From assembly GCF_000321415.2 (NCBI RefSeq), contig NC_019902.2:3472001-3536000 (forward strand): a stretch of 64,000 bases of DNA, given 5' to 3'. Shown piece after piece: positions 8,379 through 16,776 of this stretch. The notes beneath the pieces are model-generated. The model did not search any database and was not told the DNA's origin. It saw only the letters and a program-made list of their open reading frames with translations. The stretch's first letter is position 1; each line of letters begins with the position of its first letter. The translations under genes were made by a program, and so were the position numbers. The stretch comes from Thioalkalivibrio nitratireducens DSM 14787. GTDB taxonomy: Bacteria > Pseudomonadota > Gammaproteobacteria > Ectothiorhodospirales > Ectothiorhodospiraceae.

Positions 8379-9980
8379 ATGAGCGCCGAATCGTTGCCCC
8401 CGAACGACGTCCCGGCCATGCACTACCTGGTCGGGGGCGGCATCGCGTCGCTCGCTGCCGCGATCCTGCTGATACGAGATGCCGGCGTGCCCGGCCAGCT
8501 GATCCGGATCTTCGAGCAGGGGCAAAGCCTGGGGGGCAGCCTCGACGGTTCCGGAACGCCGGACCCCGGCTACCTGGTCCGCGGCGGCCGCATGTTCGAG
8601 CAGCACTTCGCTTGCACGTTCGATCTGCTGGCCTCGGTTCCCTCAATCGACAGCGAAGGTCTGACCCTCAAGGACGAGATCGACCGCTTCAACCACGAGG
8701 TATCGAATTCGTCGAACTGCCGGCTGGTTCGCGCTGGCAGCAAGGTGGAACCGCTGCGCTTCGGGCTGGATGCACGCGACCTGCGCGACATGGCACGGCT
8801 GATGACCCAGCCGGAAGCGTCCCTCGCCAACCGCAGCGTCGCGGATTGCTTCGCACCTTCCTTCTTCACCAGCGATTTCTGGTTCATGTGGAGCACCACG
8901 TTCGCGTTCCAGAGCTGGCATAGCGCAATCGAGCTGCGCCGGTATTTCCGGCGCTTCGTGCATCTGCTTCCGGGATTCCGGCGCCTGGAGGGGATTCTGC
9001 GGACACGCTACAACCAGTACGACGCGCTGATCCTGCCGATCCAGCGCTGGCTGCAGGGCCAGGGCGTGCACTTCGAGACCGGCACGAAGGTCATGGATGC
9101 ACGGCTGGCGCGTGAGCATGGCGAGCTTCGCGTAACCGCGCTGCACCTGCACCGAGAAGGCGTCGAACAGGTGCTGGAAGTCTCCGGGCACGACCGGGTA
9201 TTCCTTACCTTGGGCTCGATGACCGAGGGGGCCATGCTGGGCTCGAACGATGCACCGCCGTCCGAACCGACACCGGGTGGACCCGCCTGGCAACTCTGGC
9301 ACCGCCTTGCCGCGCTTGACCCCGTGTTCGGCCGGCCCGGCACGTTCGCCAACGACATCGAACGCACGAAGTGGGAGTCGTTCTCGGTGACGTTGCGCAG
9401 CCCCGCCTTTTTCGAACACATGCAGAGATTCACCGGAAACGAGGCCGGGACCGGCGGGCTGGTCACCTTCACCGATTCTCAGTGGCTGCTCTCGGTCGTG
9501 CTGTTCCGCCAGCCCCATTTCCGCGATCAGCCGGAAGACGCCTGGGTGTTCTGGGGCTACGGACTTCATCCGCAGCGCCGAGGCAATTTCACCGGCAAGG
9601 CCATGACCCAGTGCAGCGGCGACGAAATCCTCAGGGAGCTGGCTGGCCATCTCCACCTGGGCGAGAAAGCCGAGTCTCTCCTGGGCGGCGCGCGGGTGAT
9701 TCCCTGCATGATGCCGTACATCACCAGCCAGTTCATGCCGCGCTCCCCAGGCGACCGTCCATCGGTGATCCCCGAGGGAGCGCGCAACTTCGCGGTGCTC
9801 GGCCAATACTGCGAGTTGCCGGACGATGTCGTGTTCACCGTCGAATACTCGGTACGTTCGGCCTGGACCGCAGTGCATGCGCTCACGGGCAGCGGGCGCG
9901 CGCCGCCACCCGTGCGCCGAACCGACCATGACCCCGCCGTGCTGATGCGCGCCGCCCGCACCCTGCTCCGCGGCGGGTGA
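8379..9980 (+). CDS. ohyA: Oleate hydratase (MCRA family flavoprotein)
   Basis: The 533-residue protein has an N-terminal dinucleotide-binding motif (YLVGGGIASLAAA, residues about 14-28) and the family's GGRMFEQHF, WSTTFAFQSWHSAIELRR and TRYNQYD segments. FAD-dependent oleate hydratases add water to the cis-9 double bond of free oleic acid to give 10-hydroxystearate, in the cytosol or loosely at the membrane. The length (around 530-590 residues in the family) fits a complete enzyme. The stop codon is followed at once by an array of ccgggtga repeats. In an autotroph this enzyme is more likely to handle free fatty acids entering the cell, or membrane-derived ones, than to serve catabolism; that is inference. 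Confidence 0.9.
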   Translation: MSAESLPPNDVPAMHYLVGGGIASLAAAILLIRDAGVPGQLIRIFEQGQSLGGSLDGSGTPDPGYLVRGGRMFEQHFACTFDLLASVPSIDSEGLTLKDEIDRFNHEVSNSSNCRLVRAGSKVEPLRFGLDARDLRDMARLMTQPEASLANRSVADCFAPSFFTSDFWFMWSTTFAFQSWHSAIELRRYFRRFVHLLPGFRRLEGILRTRYNQYDALILPIQRWLQGQGVHFETGTKVMDARLAREHGELRVTALHLHREGVEQVLEVSGHDRVFLTLGSMTEGAMLGSNDAPPSEPTPGGPAWQLWHRLAALDPVFGRPGTFANDIERTKWESFSVTLRSPAFFEHMQRFTGNEAGTGGLVTFTDSQWLLSVVLFRQPHFRDQPEDAWVFWGYGLHPQRRGNFTGKAMTQCSGDEILRELAGHLHLGEKAESLLGGARVIPCMMPYITSQFMPRSPGDRPSVIPEGARNFAVLGQYCELPDDVVFTVEYSVRSAWTAVHALTGSGRAPPPVRRTDHDPAVLMRAARTLLRGG

Positions 9981-10044
9981 CCGGGTGACCGGGTGACCGG
10001 GTGACCGGGTGACCGGGTGACCGGGTGACCGGGTGACCGGGTGA
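9981..10044. repeat. Eight tandem copies of the 8-bp unit ccgggtga
   Basis: Eight uninterrupted perfect copies begin directly after the oleate hydratase stop codon, and the last seven bases of that gene (gcgggtga) nearly form a ninth. The period of eight is not a multiple of three, but the array lies outside the coding frame, so copy-number change would not alter the protein. It runs into a hairpin built from the same sequence. Confidence 0.97.
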
Positions 10045-10075
10045 CCGCGGATGATTACCCACTCGCGGTCACCCG
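10038..10075 (+). terminator. Hairpin after oleate hydratase, terminator-like
   Basis: A perfect 12-bp inverted repeat (cgggtgaccgcg at 10038-10049 and cgcggtcacccg at 10064-10075) encloses a 14-base loop. The left arm begins inside the last ccgggtga repeat. Upstream repeats can also pair partly with the right arm, giving alternative structures. No run of T follows, so it may stabilise the mRNA 3' end rather than terminate by itself. Confidence 0.5.
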
Positions 10076-10345
10076 ACTAAACGGGCGGGTCTGCGCAGAC
10101 GTCCGGACGGGGTCTAGATGAGCAGAGCGGCAGGATCAGGGCACAAGTCGAAGCTGGCCTGAACATCCACCCGGAATCACGCCTGCGGGTTCCGGGACAC
10201 CACGAACATCCGTTGTGCCGGTGCGTGCTCCGCAGATAACTCGTAGGCTCGATCCGACGCGGATCGGGTCCCGCACGCGGGGAAGGCCGCAGGGCCGCAA
10301 CCGGCTCCGGTCCGCGAACGGTTAAAGCTCCACGCAGCGATGCGG

Positions 10346-10726
10346 TCAGGATCCACCCCTCAGCGCCGGAAGCTCTTCCCCCTCGGGGACGATCTCCCGT
10401 GCCAACCCGTTGTTGCACCAGCGCTGTCCTGTCGGCGGCGGTCCATCGTCGAACACATGGCCCTCGTGGCCACCACAGCGGATGCAGTGGTACTCGGTGC
10501 GCGGCCAAATCAGCTTGTAGTCGGCCTTGGTGCCGACTCTTCCGGGTAGCGGGCGGGTAAAGCTGGGCCAGCCGGTGCCGCTGGCGCACTTGTTGGCGCT
10601 GGCGAAAAGCGGAAGGAAGCAGGCCGCGCAGACATACGTGCCGTCGCGCCTCTCTCCGTCCAGGGGGCTGCTCCACGGCGGTTCCGTGGTCCCTTCGAAC
10701 AGAATACGGTAGCGGCCCGGCGGCAA
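10346..10726 (-). CDS. msrB: Peptide-methionine (R)-S-oxide reductase, start uncertain or 5'-truncated
   Basis: The protein reduces methionine-R-sulfoxide in proteins. It has two zinc CxxC pairs (CAAC, CIRC), the SGTGWPSF and GHVFDDGPPPTGQRWC segments and the catalytic cysteine in RWCNNG. Resemblance to the family continues upstream of the first usable codon: the frame before 10726 reads about nine more family-like residues (RRYWRDL) but meets the 3' end of tRNA-Lys without any ATG or GTG. A TTG at 10726 is the only plausible start, and it removes the usual first helix. Either a rare start is used or the 5' end was lost at the tRNA junction. About 265 bp with no supported gene separate its stop from the oleate hydratase hairpin. 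Confidence 0.8.
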   Translation of the reverse strand: MPPGRYRILFEGTTEPPWSSPLDGERRDGTYVCAACFLPLFASANKCASGTGWPSFTRPLPGRVGTKADYKLIWPRTEYHCIRCGGHEGHVFDDGPPPTGQRWCNNGLAREIVPEGEELPALRGGS

Positions 10727-10759
10727 CAGGTCGCGCCAGTACCGGCGGCTGTTGAGATT

Positions 10760-10835
10760 TGGTGGGCCGTGTAGGATTCGAACCTACGACCAATGGATTA
10801 AAAGTCCACTGCTCTACCAGCTGAGCTAACGGCCC
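10760..10835 (-). tRNA. tRNA-Lys (anticodon UUU)
   Basis: The 76-base gene on the minus strand starts GGGCCGTTAGCTCAG, carries the anticodon loop CTTTTAA (anticodon TTT), the T-arm GGTTCGAATCC, a 7-bp acceptor stem GGGCCGT/ACGGCCC and an encoded CCA end. It lies between queC and msrB on the same strand. Its 3' end is followed after 33 bp by the usable start of msrB with no terminator between, so tRNA and msrB may share a transcript. Confidence 0.97.
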
Positions 10836-10849
10836 GGGCGAGGGCGCCT

Positions 10850-10877
10850 AGTGTACGGGCTGGGGCACAAAACGCAA
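10850..10877 (-). promoter_or_regulatory. Predicted sigma70 promoter of tRNA-Lys
   Basis: On the minus strand TTGCGT (10877-10872) and TACACT (10855-10850) are spaced by 16 bases. Initiation would fall near 10843, about eight bases before the mature tRNA. The site lies in the short gap after queC, so tRNA expression need not depend on read-through. Confidence 0.55.
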
Positions 10878-10897
10878 GCTGTGCCCGCCGCTTGGGT

Positions 10898-11626
10898 TCA
10901 GGCAGGGGCATCGGTTCGGTAGCGGGTGGGGTCCGGCAGACCGGCAGCGTCAAATCCGGCTCGGCGGATGCGGCAGCTGTCGCAGACACCGCAGGCCCTG
11001 CCATCCGCGTCGGCCTGGTAGCAGCTGACGGTCAGCGAATAGTCCAGGCGGCAGGCGGTGCCGACGCCGATGATCTCGGCCTTGGTCATCGTCAGCAGCG
11101 GCGCGCGGATCCGGAAACGGCGACCCTCGACCCCGGCGCGCGTCGCGAGGTTGGCCAGATCCTCGAAGGCCGCGATGAACTCGGGCCGGCAGTCAGGATA
11201 CCCGGAATAGTCGACCGCGTTGACACCGATAAAGATCTCGCGCAGCTCGAGCGCCTCGGCCAGTCCCAGCGACAGCGACAGCAGCGTGGTGTTGCGTGCA
11301 GGCACATAGGTCGCGGGGATGCCCTGGGTCGGAGCCTCCGGCACGGGGATCGAGGGATCCGTGAGTGCCGAACCGCCAATCGCCCCGAGGTCGATCCGGA
11401 TCACTCGGTGGCTGACCGCACCGAGGGAAGCCGCGACCCGGCGCGCGGCTTTCAGTTCGGCGCGGTGGCGCTGGCCGTAGTCGACACTCAGCGCGTGGCA
11501 GGCATACCCGGCAGCGCGCGCCAGCGCAAGGCAAGTCGCGGAGTCGAGGCCACCGGAAAGCAGCACCACCGCGGCACGGCCGGGCTCTGCCGCGTCGCCC
11601 GGGAACCGGTCAGCGGCCGGCGACAT
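10898..11626 (-). CDS. queC: 7-cyano-7-deazaguanine (preQ0) synthase QueC
   Basis: The 242-residue enzyme converts 7-carboxy-7-deazaguanine to preQ0 with ATP and ammonia, in the queuosine tRNA-modification pathway. The PP-loop motif [12 protein letters not shown] lies near residue 20. The zinc-binding cysteine cluster ([17 protein letters not shown]) is near the C terminus. The ATG at 11626 is chosen because the conserved region starts about 17 residues later; the frame stays open further upstream, but that DNA is queE. The start overlaps the end of queE by 17 bp, so the two steps of the pathway are translationally coupled. Confidence 0.96.
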   Translation of the reverse strand: MSPAADRFPGDAAEPGRAAVVLLSGGLDSATCLALARAAGYACHALSVDYGQRHRAELKAARRVAASLGAVSHRVIRIDLGAIGGSALTDPSIPVPEAPTQGIPATYVPARNTTLLSLSLGLAEALELREIFIGVNAVDYSGYPDCRPEFIAAFEDLANLATRAGVEGRRFRIRAPLLTMTKAEIIGVGTACRLDYSLTVSCYQADADGRACGVCDSCRIRRAGFDAAGLPDPTRYRTDAPA

Positions 11627-12299
11627 CGCCCCAGAGCAGCTTGTGCAGTTGCAGTTGGAAACGCACCGGGGCGCGCGCCTCCAGGATCCATTCGGCGAGC
11701 CGCTGCGGTTCCAGTTCGCCGTACACCGGCGAGAACAGCACCTCGACCCCGTCCGGCCGCGGGCGACGCGCCAGCAGGTCCAGGGCCCAATCGAAGTCCG
11801 CACGATCGGCAAGCACGAATTTGATCTGGTCACCCGGGCGGAGCAGCGCGAGGTTATCCAGTCGGTTACGGGCGCTTTCTCCGGATGCCGGGGCCTTCAG
11901 ATCCATCACGATGCGCACCCGCGGGTCGACTTCCCGGAGGTCCAGCGCACCACTGGTCTCAAGCGATACTGCGAATCCGCGCTCGCAGAGCGCCTCGAGC
12001 AAGGCGAGACAGCCCGGCTGGGCAAGCGGTTCGCCACCGGTCACGCAAACGTGGCGGACCGCGAAACCCGCCACCGTGTCCAGGATCCCGTCCAGCCTGA
12101 GCATCTGGCCGCCGGTGAAACTGTAGGTGGTGTCGCACCAGCGGCAGCGCAGCGGACACCCCGTCAGGCGCACGAACACCGTGGGCCAGCCCACCTGTGC
12201 GGCCTCGCCCTGCAGCGACAGGAAGGTCTCGGTAATCCGCAGCCGCACCGCCGTGGAATCCGCCCGTGCCCGGTCGGGCACGGCCAACGTCTGCATCAT
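11610..12299 (-). CDS. queE: 7-carboxy-7-deazaguanine synthase QueE (radical SAM)
   Basis: The 229-residue radical-SAM enzyme contracts 6-carboxytetrahydropterin to 7-carboxy-7-deazaguanine. The iron-sulfur cluster motif CPLRCRWC (CxxxCxxC) is near residue 48. A GGEP SAM-binding motif ([10 protein letters not shown]) and the early substrate-binding segment [14 protein letters not shown] are present. It lies 7 bp after cpoB and overlaps queC. Placement of queE-queC at the end of the tol-pal cluster is usual in gammaproteobacteria. Confidence 0.96.
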   Translation of the reverse strand: MMQTLAVPDRARADSTAVRLRITETFLSLQGEAAQVGWPTVFVRLTGCPLRCRWCDTTYSFTGGQMLRLDGILDTVAGFAVRHVCVTGGEPLAQPGCLALLEALCERGFAVSLETSGALDLREVDPRVRIVMDLKAPASGESARNRLDNLALLRPGDQIKFVLADRADFDWALDLLARRPRPDGVEVLFSPVYGELEPQRLAEWILEARAPVRFQLQLHKLLWGDVAGR

Positions 12300-12306
12300 C
12301 GGCCCA

Positions 12307-13095
12307 TCACCGACCCTCCAGGCGCCGCAGCCGATCCTGCGCCAGGCGCGAGAGCGTCGTGCCCGGATACTCCGACACCACCCGGTTCAACGCCTCGCGC
12401 GCCGGGTCGGCATGCCCCAGCTCGAAATGGGAGTAACCGATCTTCAGCAGTGCGTCGCTGGCCTTGTCGCTGTCGGGAAAGCGGTCACGCACGGCCTGGA
12501 AATCGACCAGCGCGCCCTCGTAATCCTGGCTTGCGTACTTGGCCTCTCCAAGCCAGTACAGCGCGTTGGCGGAGTAGACGCCGTCCGGATAGCGTTCCAT
12601 GAAACGCTCGAGCTGCAGGATCGCCTCCGGATAATCACCGGACATCAACTGGTCGAAGGCTGCCTGGTAGGCCCCCTGCTCGTCCGCATCCGGCAGCGTG
12701 TCGATCACCTCGGGCTCGGGCGGCTCTGGCTCCGGCGCCGTCCGGTCGCCTTCAAGCAGGCCCAGGCGCTCCTCCAATGCACGGATCTCGGCGCGCTGCC
12801 CGGCGCGCAGGCTGCGGACCTCGTGCTGCAGGCGTTCGACCTGCCCGCGCAGCTGGCGCAGCTCCGCCTGCAGCGCATCGGTGTTCTGCAGCATCTCCGT
12901 CAGCACGCCCGAGTCAAGCAGGCGTTCAACCCGATCCAGTCGCGTCTCGACCATCTGCAGCTGGTGCTGCGTGACCACGGGCGAGCCGGACTGTGCCCCG
13001 GCTGGGGTCCAGGCAAATACGATCGCGAGCCCCAGCAACCCCGTCACGGGGCCCCGGGTCCAGCGGTTTACGGTCGCATCCGTATGGCCAGTCAT
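12307..13095 (-). CDS. cpoB: Cell division coordinator CpoB (YbgF)
   Basis: The 262-residue periplasmic protein couples the Tol-Pal system to peptidoglycan synthesis at the septum. A signal peptide spans residues 1-33, cleaved after PAGA (TPAGAQSGSP). A coiled-coil trimerisation region (about 45-115, LQAELRQLRGQVERLQHEV) and three C-terminal TPR repeats (about 140-260, AYQAAFDQLMSGDYPEAI and following) complete it. The ATG at 13095 has the site tggagga 8-9 bases upstream. It follows pal by 67 bp. Confidence 0.94.
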   Translation of the reverse strand: MTGHTDATVNRWTRGPVTGLLGLAIVFAWTPAGAQSGSPVVTQHQLQMVETRLDRVERLLDSGVLTEMLQNTDALQAELRQLRGQVERLQHEVRSLRAGQRAEIRALEERLGLLEGDRTAPEPEPPEPEVIDTLPDADEQGAYQAAFDQLMSGDYPEAILQLERFMERYPDGVYSANALYWLGEAKYASQDYEGALVDFQAVRDRFPDSDKASDALLKIGYSHFELGHADPAREALNRVVSEYPGTTLSRLAQDRLRRLEGR

Positions 13096-13162
13096 CGATG
13101 GGTTCCTCCACTTCAGGCGTGGTTCGGGCCGCGCACCGCGCCGGCCCGGACCATGGCCAGGC

Positions 13163-13744
13163 TCAGCGGCGCACCTCGTAAACAAGTTCCACGCGCCGGT
13201 TCTTGGCCCAGGACTCCTCTGTCTGGGTGAAGGCCACGGGCATCTCCTCGCCGTAGCTGATCACGTCCAGCTGGGAATCGCGAGCACCGTTTAGGGTCAT
13301 GATCCGGCGCACCGCCTGGGCCCGCCGCTCACCCAGCGCCAGGTTGTACTCACGGGTTCCCCGCTCGTCGGTATGTCCCTCCAGACGCAGGCGCGCGCCG
13401 GAATGCTGCGACAGGTAGCGAGCATGTGCCTCGAGCATCGGGATGAACTCCGGGCGTACGGTATCACGATCGAAATCGAAATAGACCAGGCGCTCCGCGA
13501 GCGGACTCCGGGGATCGTCGAGCGGATCGGCCCGCAGGTCGCGGTCGACTCCGATCCCCGCAGCTTCCGCCTCCCTGCGCGCGCGCTCCTCGGCTGCGGC
13601 AGCCTCGGCCTCGGCAGCAGCCGCAGCCGCCGCCGCTTCGGCTGCCGCACGCTCGGCATCGGTCATCTCGCGCTTGGGCTGAGCACAGGCGGCGAGCACG
13701 CTGGCCATCAGCAGTACCAGAACCCAACGAAACGGTGCATTCAT
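13163..13744 (-). CDS. pal: Peptidoglycan-associated lipoprotein Pal
   Basis: The 193-residue outer-membrane lipoprotein links the outer membrane to peptidoglycan and to TolB. The lipobox LAAC is at residues about 15-18. An unusually alanine/glutamate-rich linker (about 25-55) precedes the OmpA-like domain. That domain has the diaminopimelate-binding signature (LEGHTDERGTREYNLALGERRA). The ATG at 13744 follows gaggaaagcaag, and the upstream frame is not coding-like. The gap to tolB is 178 bp and could hold a separate promoter. Confidence 0.96.
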   Translation of the reverse strand: MNAPFRWVLVLLMASVLAACAQPKREMTDAERAAAEAAAAAAAAEAEAAAAEERARREAEAAGIGVDRDLRADPLDDPRSPLAERLVYFDFDRDTVRPEFIPMLEAHARYLSQHSGARLRLEGHTDERGTREYNLALGERRAQAVRRIMTLNGARDSQLDVISYGEEMPVAFTQTEESWAKNRRVELVYEVRR

Positions 13745-13922
13745 CTTGCTTTCCTCAATGGGTGGATCAGGTTGGAACATGCGCATTGTCCGCGTGCCGC
13801 CCAGGCGACTCCTGCACTCGTCGGAAGCGAACCGGCAATGCAAACGCAAGGTCTGCGCGACCCGGAATCGCGCTTTTCAGTGGCAACGCAGCCCGCCACG
13901 GATGGCATCCGGCGTGCAGTGG

Positions 13923-15212
13923 CTACAACGGTGACCAGGCCGGTTCGCGCACCTCGCCCGAACGGGCTGCCAGACGCTGGTGGACCTGGCCATCCCGGCT
14001 CACAGACCCGAGGATGCCGCGGCCGCGATCCGTGGTGGAGTAGATCACCATGCTGCCATTCGGTGCGAAACTCGGTGACTTGTCGTAGCGTCCCCGAGTG
14101 AGCAGCGTGACCCGGCGCGAATCGAGGTCCAGCCGCGCGAGCCGCAGGCCGCCGTCGCCGGCGTGAACGTACACCACGGACTTGCCGTCCGGCGACACGG
14201 TGGGTGCACCTGCCGAGGTGGCCTCGAAGGTCAGACGCTGGGGAGTGCCGCCCGGGAGCCGTACCTGGTAGACCTGGGGCGAACCTGCACGGTCAGAAGT
14301 GAAATACAGCGAATCTCCGTCCGGAGACCAGGCCGGCTCGGTGTCGATCGCGTTCGACCGCACCACCGGGGTCAGTTCACCGCTGGCGAGTTCCAGTACG
14401 TAGATATTGGCGGTGCCCTCGCGCGACAGAGTCAGCGCGATGCGCCGGCCGTCGGGGGACCACACCGGCGCGCTGTTGATACCCTTGAACGCCGCGATCC
14501 GCTCGCGGGCGCCGGTCTCGACATTCTGCCGAAACACCTCCGAACGGCGGTTCTCGAACGAGACATACACCAAGTCCCGGCCGTCCGGCGACCAGTCTGG
14601 CGACATCAGCGGCTCGCTGGAACGGAACAGCGTGCGCGGGTTGGCACCGTCGGAATCCGCCACTTCCAGCGTGAACCGCCGCTGATCCCCTTCACCGGCG
14701 ACACCGACATACGCAATCCGCGCGCTGAAGGCTCCCTTGTCGCCCGTGATCTCCTCGTAGACGATATCCGAGACACGGTGCGCACCGCGGCGCATCATGT
14801 CCGGCGGCACCGGGATTCGGAAGCCGCCGAGGCGCTGGTTCGCGAGTACGTCGAACACGTGGAACTCGATCAGAATCTGCCCCTGCTCGGGTCGCTTGCG
14901 GCCGATCACCAGGTATTCGGCCCCCACCGCGGCCCAGCTCTCGGCCAGGAAACCGTCCGGACTCTCCGGGGCCGCGGGCAACGCCTGGCGCGGCAGCACC
15001 TCGAACAGGCCGCTGCGCGCGAGATTGGCACCGACGATCTGCGCGACATCCTCCGGTGGGCTGCCGACCCCGTCCCAGGCGAAAGGCGCCACCGCCACCG
15101 GGATAGCCCCGGTCACGCCTTCGGTGACCGTGACCTCCAGCACGGCCGCGGCCTGACCGGCCACCAGCATCAGCACACCCAGAAACCAGATCTGAAGACC
15201 TCTTCGTTTCAT
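13923..15212 (-). CDS. tolB: Tol-Pal system translocation protein TolB
   Basis: The 429-residue periplasmic protein has a signal peptide cleaved after AGQAAA (residue about 23), an N-terminal alpha/beta domain (about 25-165) that contacts TolA and Pal, and a six-bladed beta-propeller. The propeller shows repeated WSPDG motifs (SPDWSPDGRDLVYVS, APVWSPDGRRIALT, EPAWSPDGDSLYFTS). It begins 10 bp after tolA, typical of one operon. Confidence 0.97.
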   Translation of the reverse strand: MKRRGLQIWFLGVLMLVAGQAAAVLEVTVTEGVTGAIPVAVAPFAWDGVGSPPEDVAQIVGANLARSGLFEVLPRQALPAAPESPDGFLAESWAAVGAEYLVIGRKRPEQGQILIEFHVFDVLANQRLGGFRIPVPPDMMRRGAHRVSDIVYEEITGDKGAFSARIAYVGVAGEGDQRRFTLEVADSDGANPRTLFRSSEPLMSPDWSPDGRDLVYVSFENRRSEVFRQNVETGARERIAAFKGINSAPVWSPDGRRIALTLSREGTANIYVLELASGELTPVVRSNAIDTEPAWSPDGDSLYFTSDRAGSPQVYQVRLPGGTPQRLTFEATSAGAPTVSPDGKSVVYVHAGDGGLRLARLDLDSRRVTLLTRGRYDKSPSFAPNGSMVIYSTTDRGRGILGSVSRDGQVHQRLAARSGEVREPAWSPL

Positions 15213-15222
15213 CGTTCGTCAC

Positions 15223-16293
15223 CTAGCCCTGATCGGGCGCAAAACGGATTCGGATTCCGCCCTGGACGACAGCAGCGTCCGGTGGACGGGGAAGGGACTG
15301 CAAGCGTTCCATGGTCTGGCGCACGGACTCGCAGAAAGCCGGCGCCCCGGAACAGCTCTGGACCTGAAAGCTCAGGATACGCCCGGTGTCGGGATTCACG
15401 CGCACCAGCACGAAGGCTTCGTCACCGCTGCGCAGGCCTTCAGGCCGTCGCCAGCGGCGTTCCACCGTACCCTGGACGTCGGCAATGTAGGCATCACGCA
15501 GCGCATCCTGCTGAGCGCGCCGGTCGGCGGCCTCGCGCTGTGCGCGTGCCGCTGCCAGACGCTGGCGCTCCTGTTCCATCTGCTCGCGCCGCCGCTGTTC
15601 CTCCAGTTCGCGCGCCTGGGCCTCGCGGCGGCGCGCCTCTTCCTCGGCCCGGCGCCGCTCCGCGGCCTCGCGTTCCCGCTGAGCCGCGGCCTCCCGCTCC
15701 CGGCGCTCGGCCTCCTCGGCCCGGCGCGCCTCCTCGGCGGCGCGGCGCGCTTCCTCCGCCGCACGGCGTTCCTGCTCGGCACGGGCGCGCTCGGCCTCGG
15801 CTTCGCGCCGCTCCTGTTCGATGCGTGCGCGTTCGGCCTCGGCCATACGCCGAGCCTCTTCGGCGACGCGCTGGGCCTCCCGCTGGGCCTCCTCGGCGAC
15901 GCGCCGGGCTTCCTCGCGCGCCTCCTCGGCGGCACGCAGCGCCTCCTGCCGGGCCCGCTCCTCGGCCTCGCGCCGCTCCTGTTCCTCCCGCTGGCGCCGC
16001 AGTTCCTCCTGGCGCAGGCGTTCCGCCTCGCGGCGGGCTTCTTCCTCTGCCTGCAGTTCGGCGGCGATCCGTTCCTGTTCGGCCGTGCGGATCTCGCGCT
16101 CGATGCGTTCGAAGGTTTCAACGTCCATCGCGACTGCTTCGATCACCTCGGCCGGATCCGGGGAAAAACGCAGCGCGGACGACGCCGATGGCTGCAGGAA
16201 CGAAACGTTCAGCAACAGCGCTGCGAACAACACCGCGTGCAGCAGGAGCACCAGCAGCAGCTGGCCGAAGTGCTGTCGAATCAGGCTGAACAC
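15223..16293 (-). CDS. tolA: Cell envelope integrity protein TolA
   Basis: The 356-residue inner-membrane protein spans the periplasm and transmits proton-motive force from TolQR to TolB-Pal. One membrane segment (residues about 11-30, LLLVLLLHAVLFAALLL) is followed by a long charged A/E/R helix (about 60-260). The C-terminal globular domain (about 265-356) has two cysteines (QSCSGAPAFCES) for the usual disulfide. The helix codes for long open frames on the opposite strand, which are shadows. It lies 18 bp after tolR. Confidence 0.95.
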   Translation of the reverse strand: MFSLIRQHFGQLLLVLLLHAVLFAALLLNVSFLQPSASSALRFSPDPAEVIEAVAMDVETFERIEREIRTAEQERIAAELQAEEEARREAERLRQEELRRQREEQERREAEERARQEALRAAEEAREEARRVAEEAQREAQRVAEEARRMAEAERARIEQERREAEAERARAEQERRAAEEARRAAEEARRAEEAERREREAAAQREREAAERRRAEEEARRREAQARELEEQRRREQMEQERQRLAAARAQREAADRRAQQDALRDAYIADVQGTVERRWRRPEGLRSGDEAFVLVRVNPDTGRILSFQVQSCSGAPAFCESVRQTMERLQSLPRPPDAAVVQGGIRIRFAPDQG

Positions 16294-16311
16294 GGCATGC
16301 TCACGGAGGCG

Positions 16312-16767
16312 TCAGTCGACTTCCCTGGGGGGCGGTTCGGTCAGCAGCCCGACCCGACCCGCGCCAGCGCGCTGCAGCGCGACCATCGCGTCCATTACGC
16401 GGCCGTAGTCGACATGACGGTCCCCGCGCACGTAGGTCTGAATCCCCGGGTTTGCGACCAGCAGATCGGTGACGAGTTCGACCAGTTGCGGACCAGCCAA
16501 CGGTTCGTTGGCCAGCGGCCCCTGGTTCACGCTCAGCGCGCCGGCCGCGGTGACCGTGACCACGATCGGCTCGGCCGCGCGCTGATCGGTCTCCAGCGCC
16601 TGCGCCTCGGCCTCGGGCAGATCCACCTCTACCCCCTGCTGGAGCATCGGCGCGGTGATCATGAAGATGATCAGCAGCACCAGCATCACGTCGATGAACG
16701 GCACGACGTTGATCTGGGACATCGGCCGCCGCAGCCGGCGCCCGTTGTGGCGTGACATTTCCGCCAT
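16312..16767 (-). CDS. tolR: Tol-Pal stator protein TolR
   Basis: The 151-residue ExbD/TolR-family protein works with TolQ as a proton-driven motor. It has a short cytoplasmic N terminus (RRPMSQINVVPFID), one membrane helix (about 22-41, VMLVLLIIFMITAP) with the proton-carrying aspartate in FIDVMLV, and a periplasmic domain. It begins 9 bp after tolQ. Confidence 0.97.
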   Translation of the reverse strand: MAEMSRHNGRRLRRPMSQINVVPFIDVMLVLLIIFMITAPMLQQGVEVDLPEAEAQALETDQRAAEPIVVTVTAAGALSVNQGPLANEPLAGPQLVELVTDLLVANPGIQTYVRGDRHVDYGRVMDAMVALQRAGAGRVGLLTEPPPREVD

Positions 16768-16776
16768 GACGGAACC

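Noticed and set aside
9981-10044. CRISPR array
   Set aside because: The repeats are 8 bp and contiguous, with no spacers and no cas genes nearby.
1-10760. Integrase, transposase or prophage genes in the accessory-looking left end
   Set aside because: None was found in any frame, so the island idea rests only on the tRNA-msrB junction.
10077-10793. Minus-strand open frame starting MVVGSNPTRPTK
   Set aside because: Its first codons are the tRNA-Lys gene read as protein, a common artefact, and the rest overlaps msrB in another frame.
15400-16230. Repetitive A/E/R codons in tolA as a possible DNA repeat element
   Set aside because: The pattern is explained by the charged helical domain of TolA, and copies do not share exact DNA units.
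14163-16289. Long plus-strand open frame (about 708 codons) over tolB and tolA
   Set aside because: It lies opposite two certain genes. Its R/A/P-rich composition is the mirror of tolA's charged helix and GC-rich third positions.
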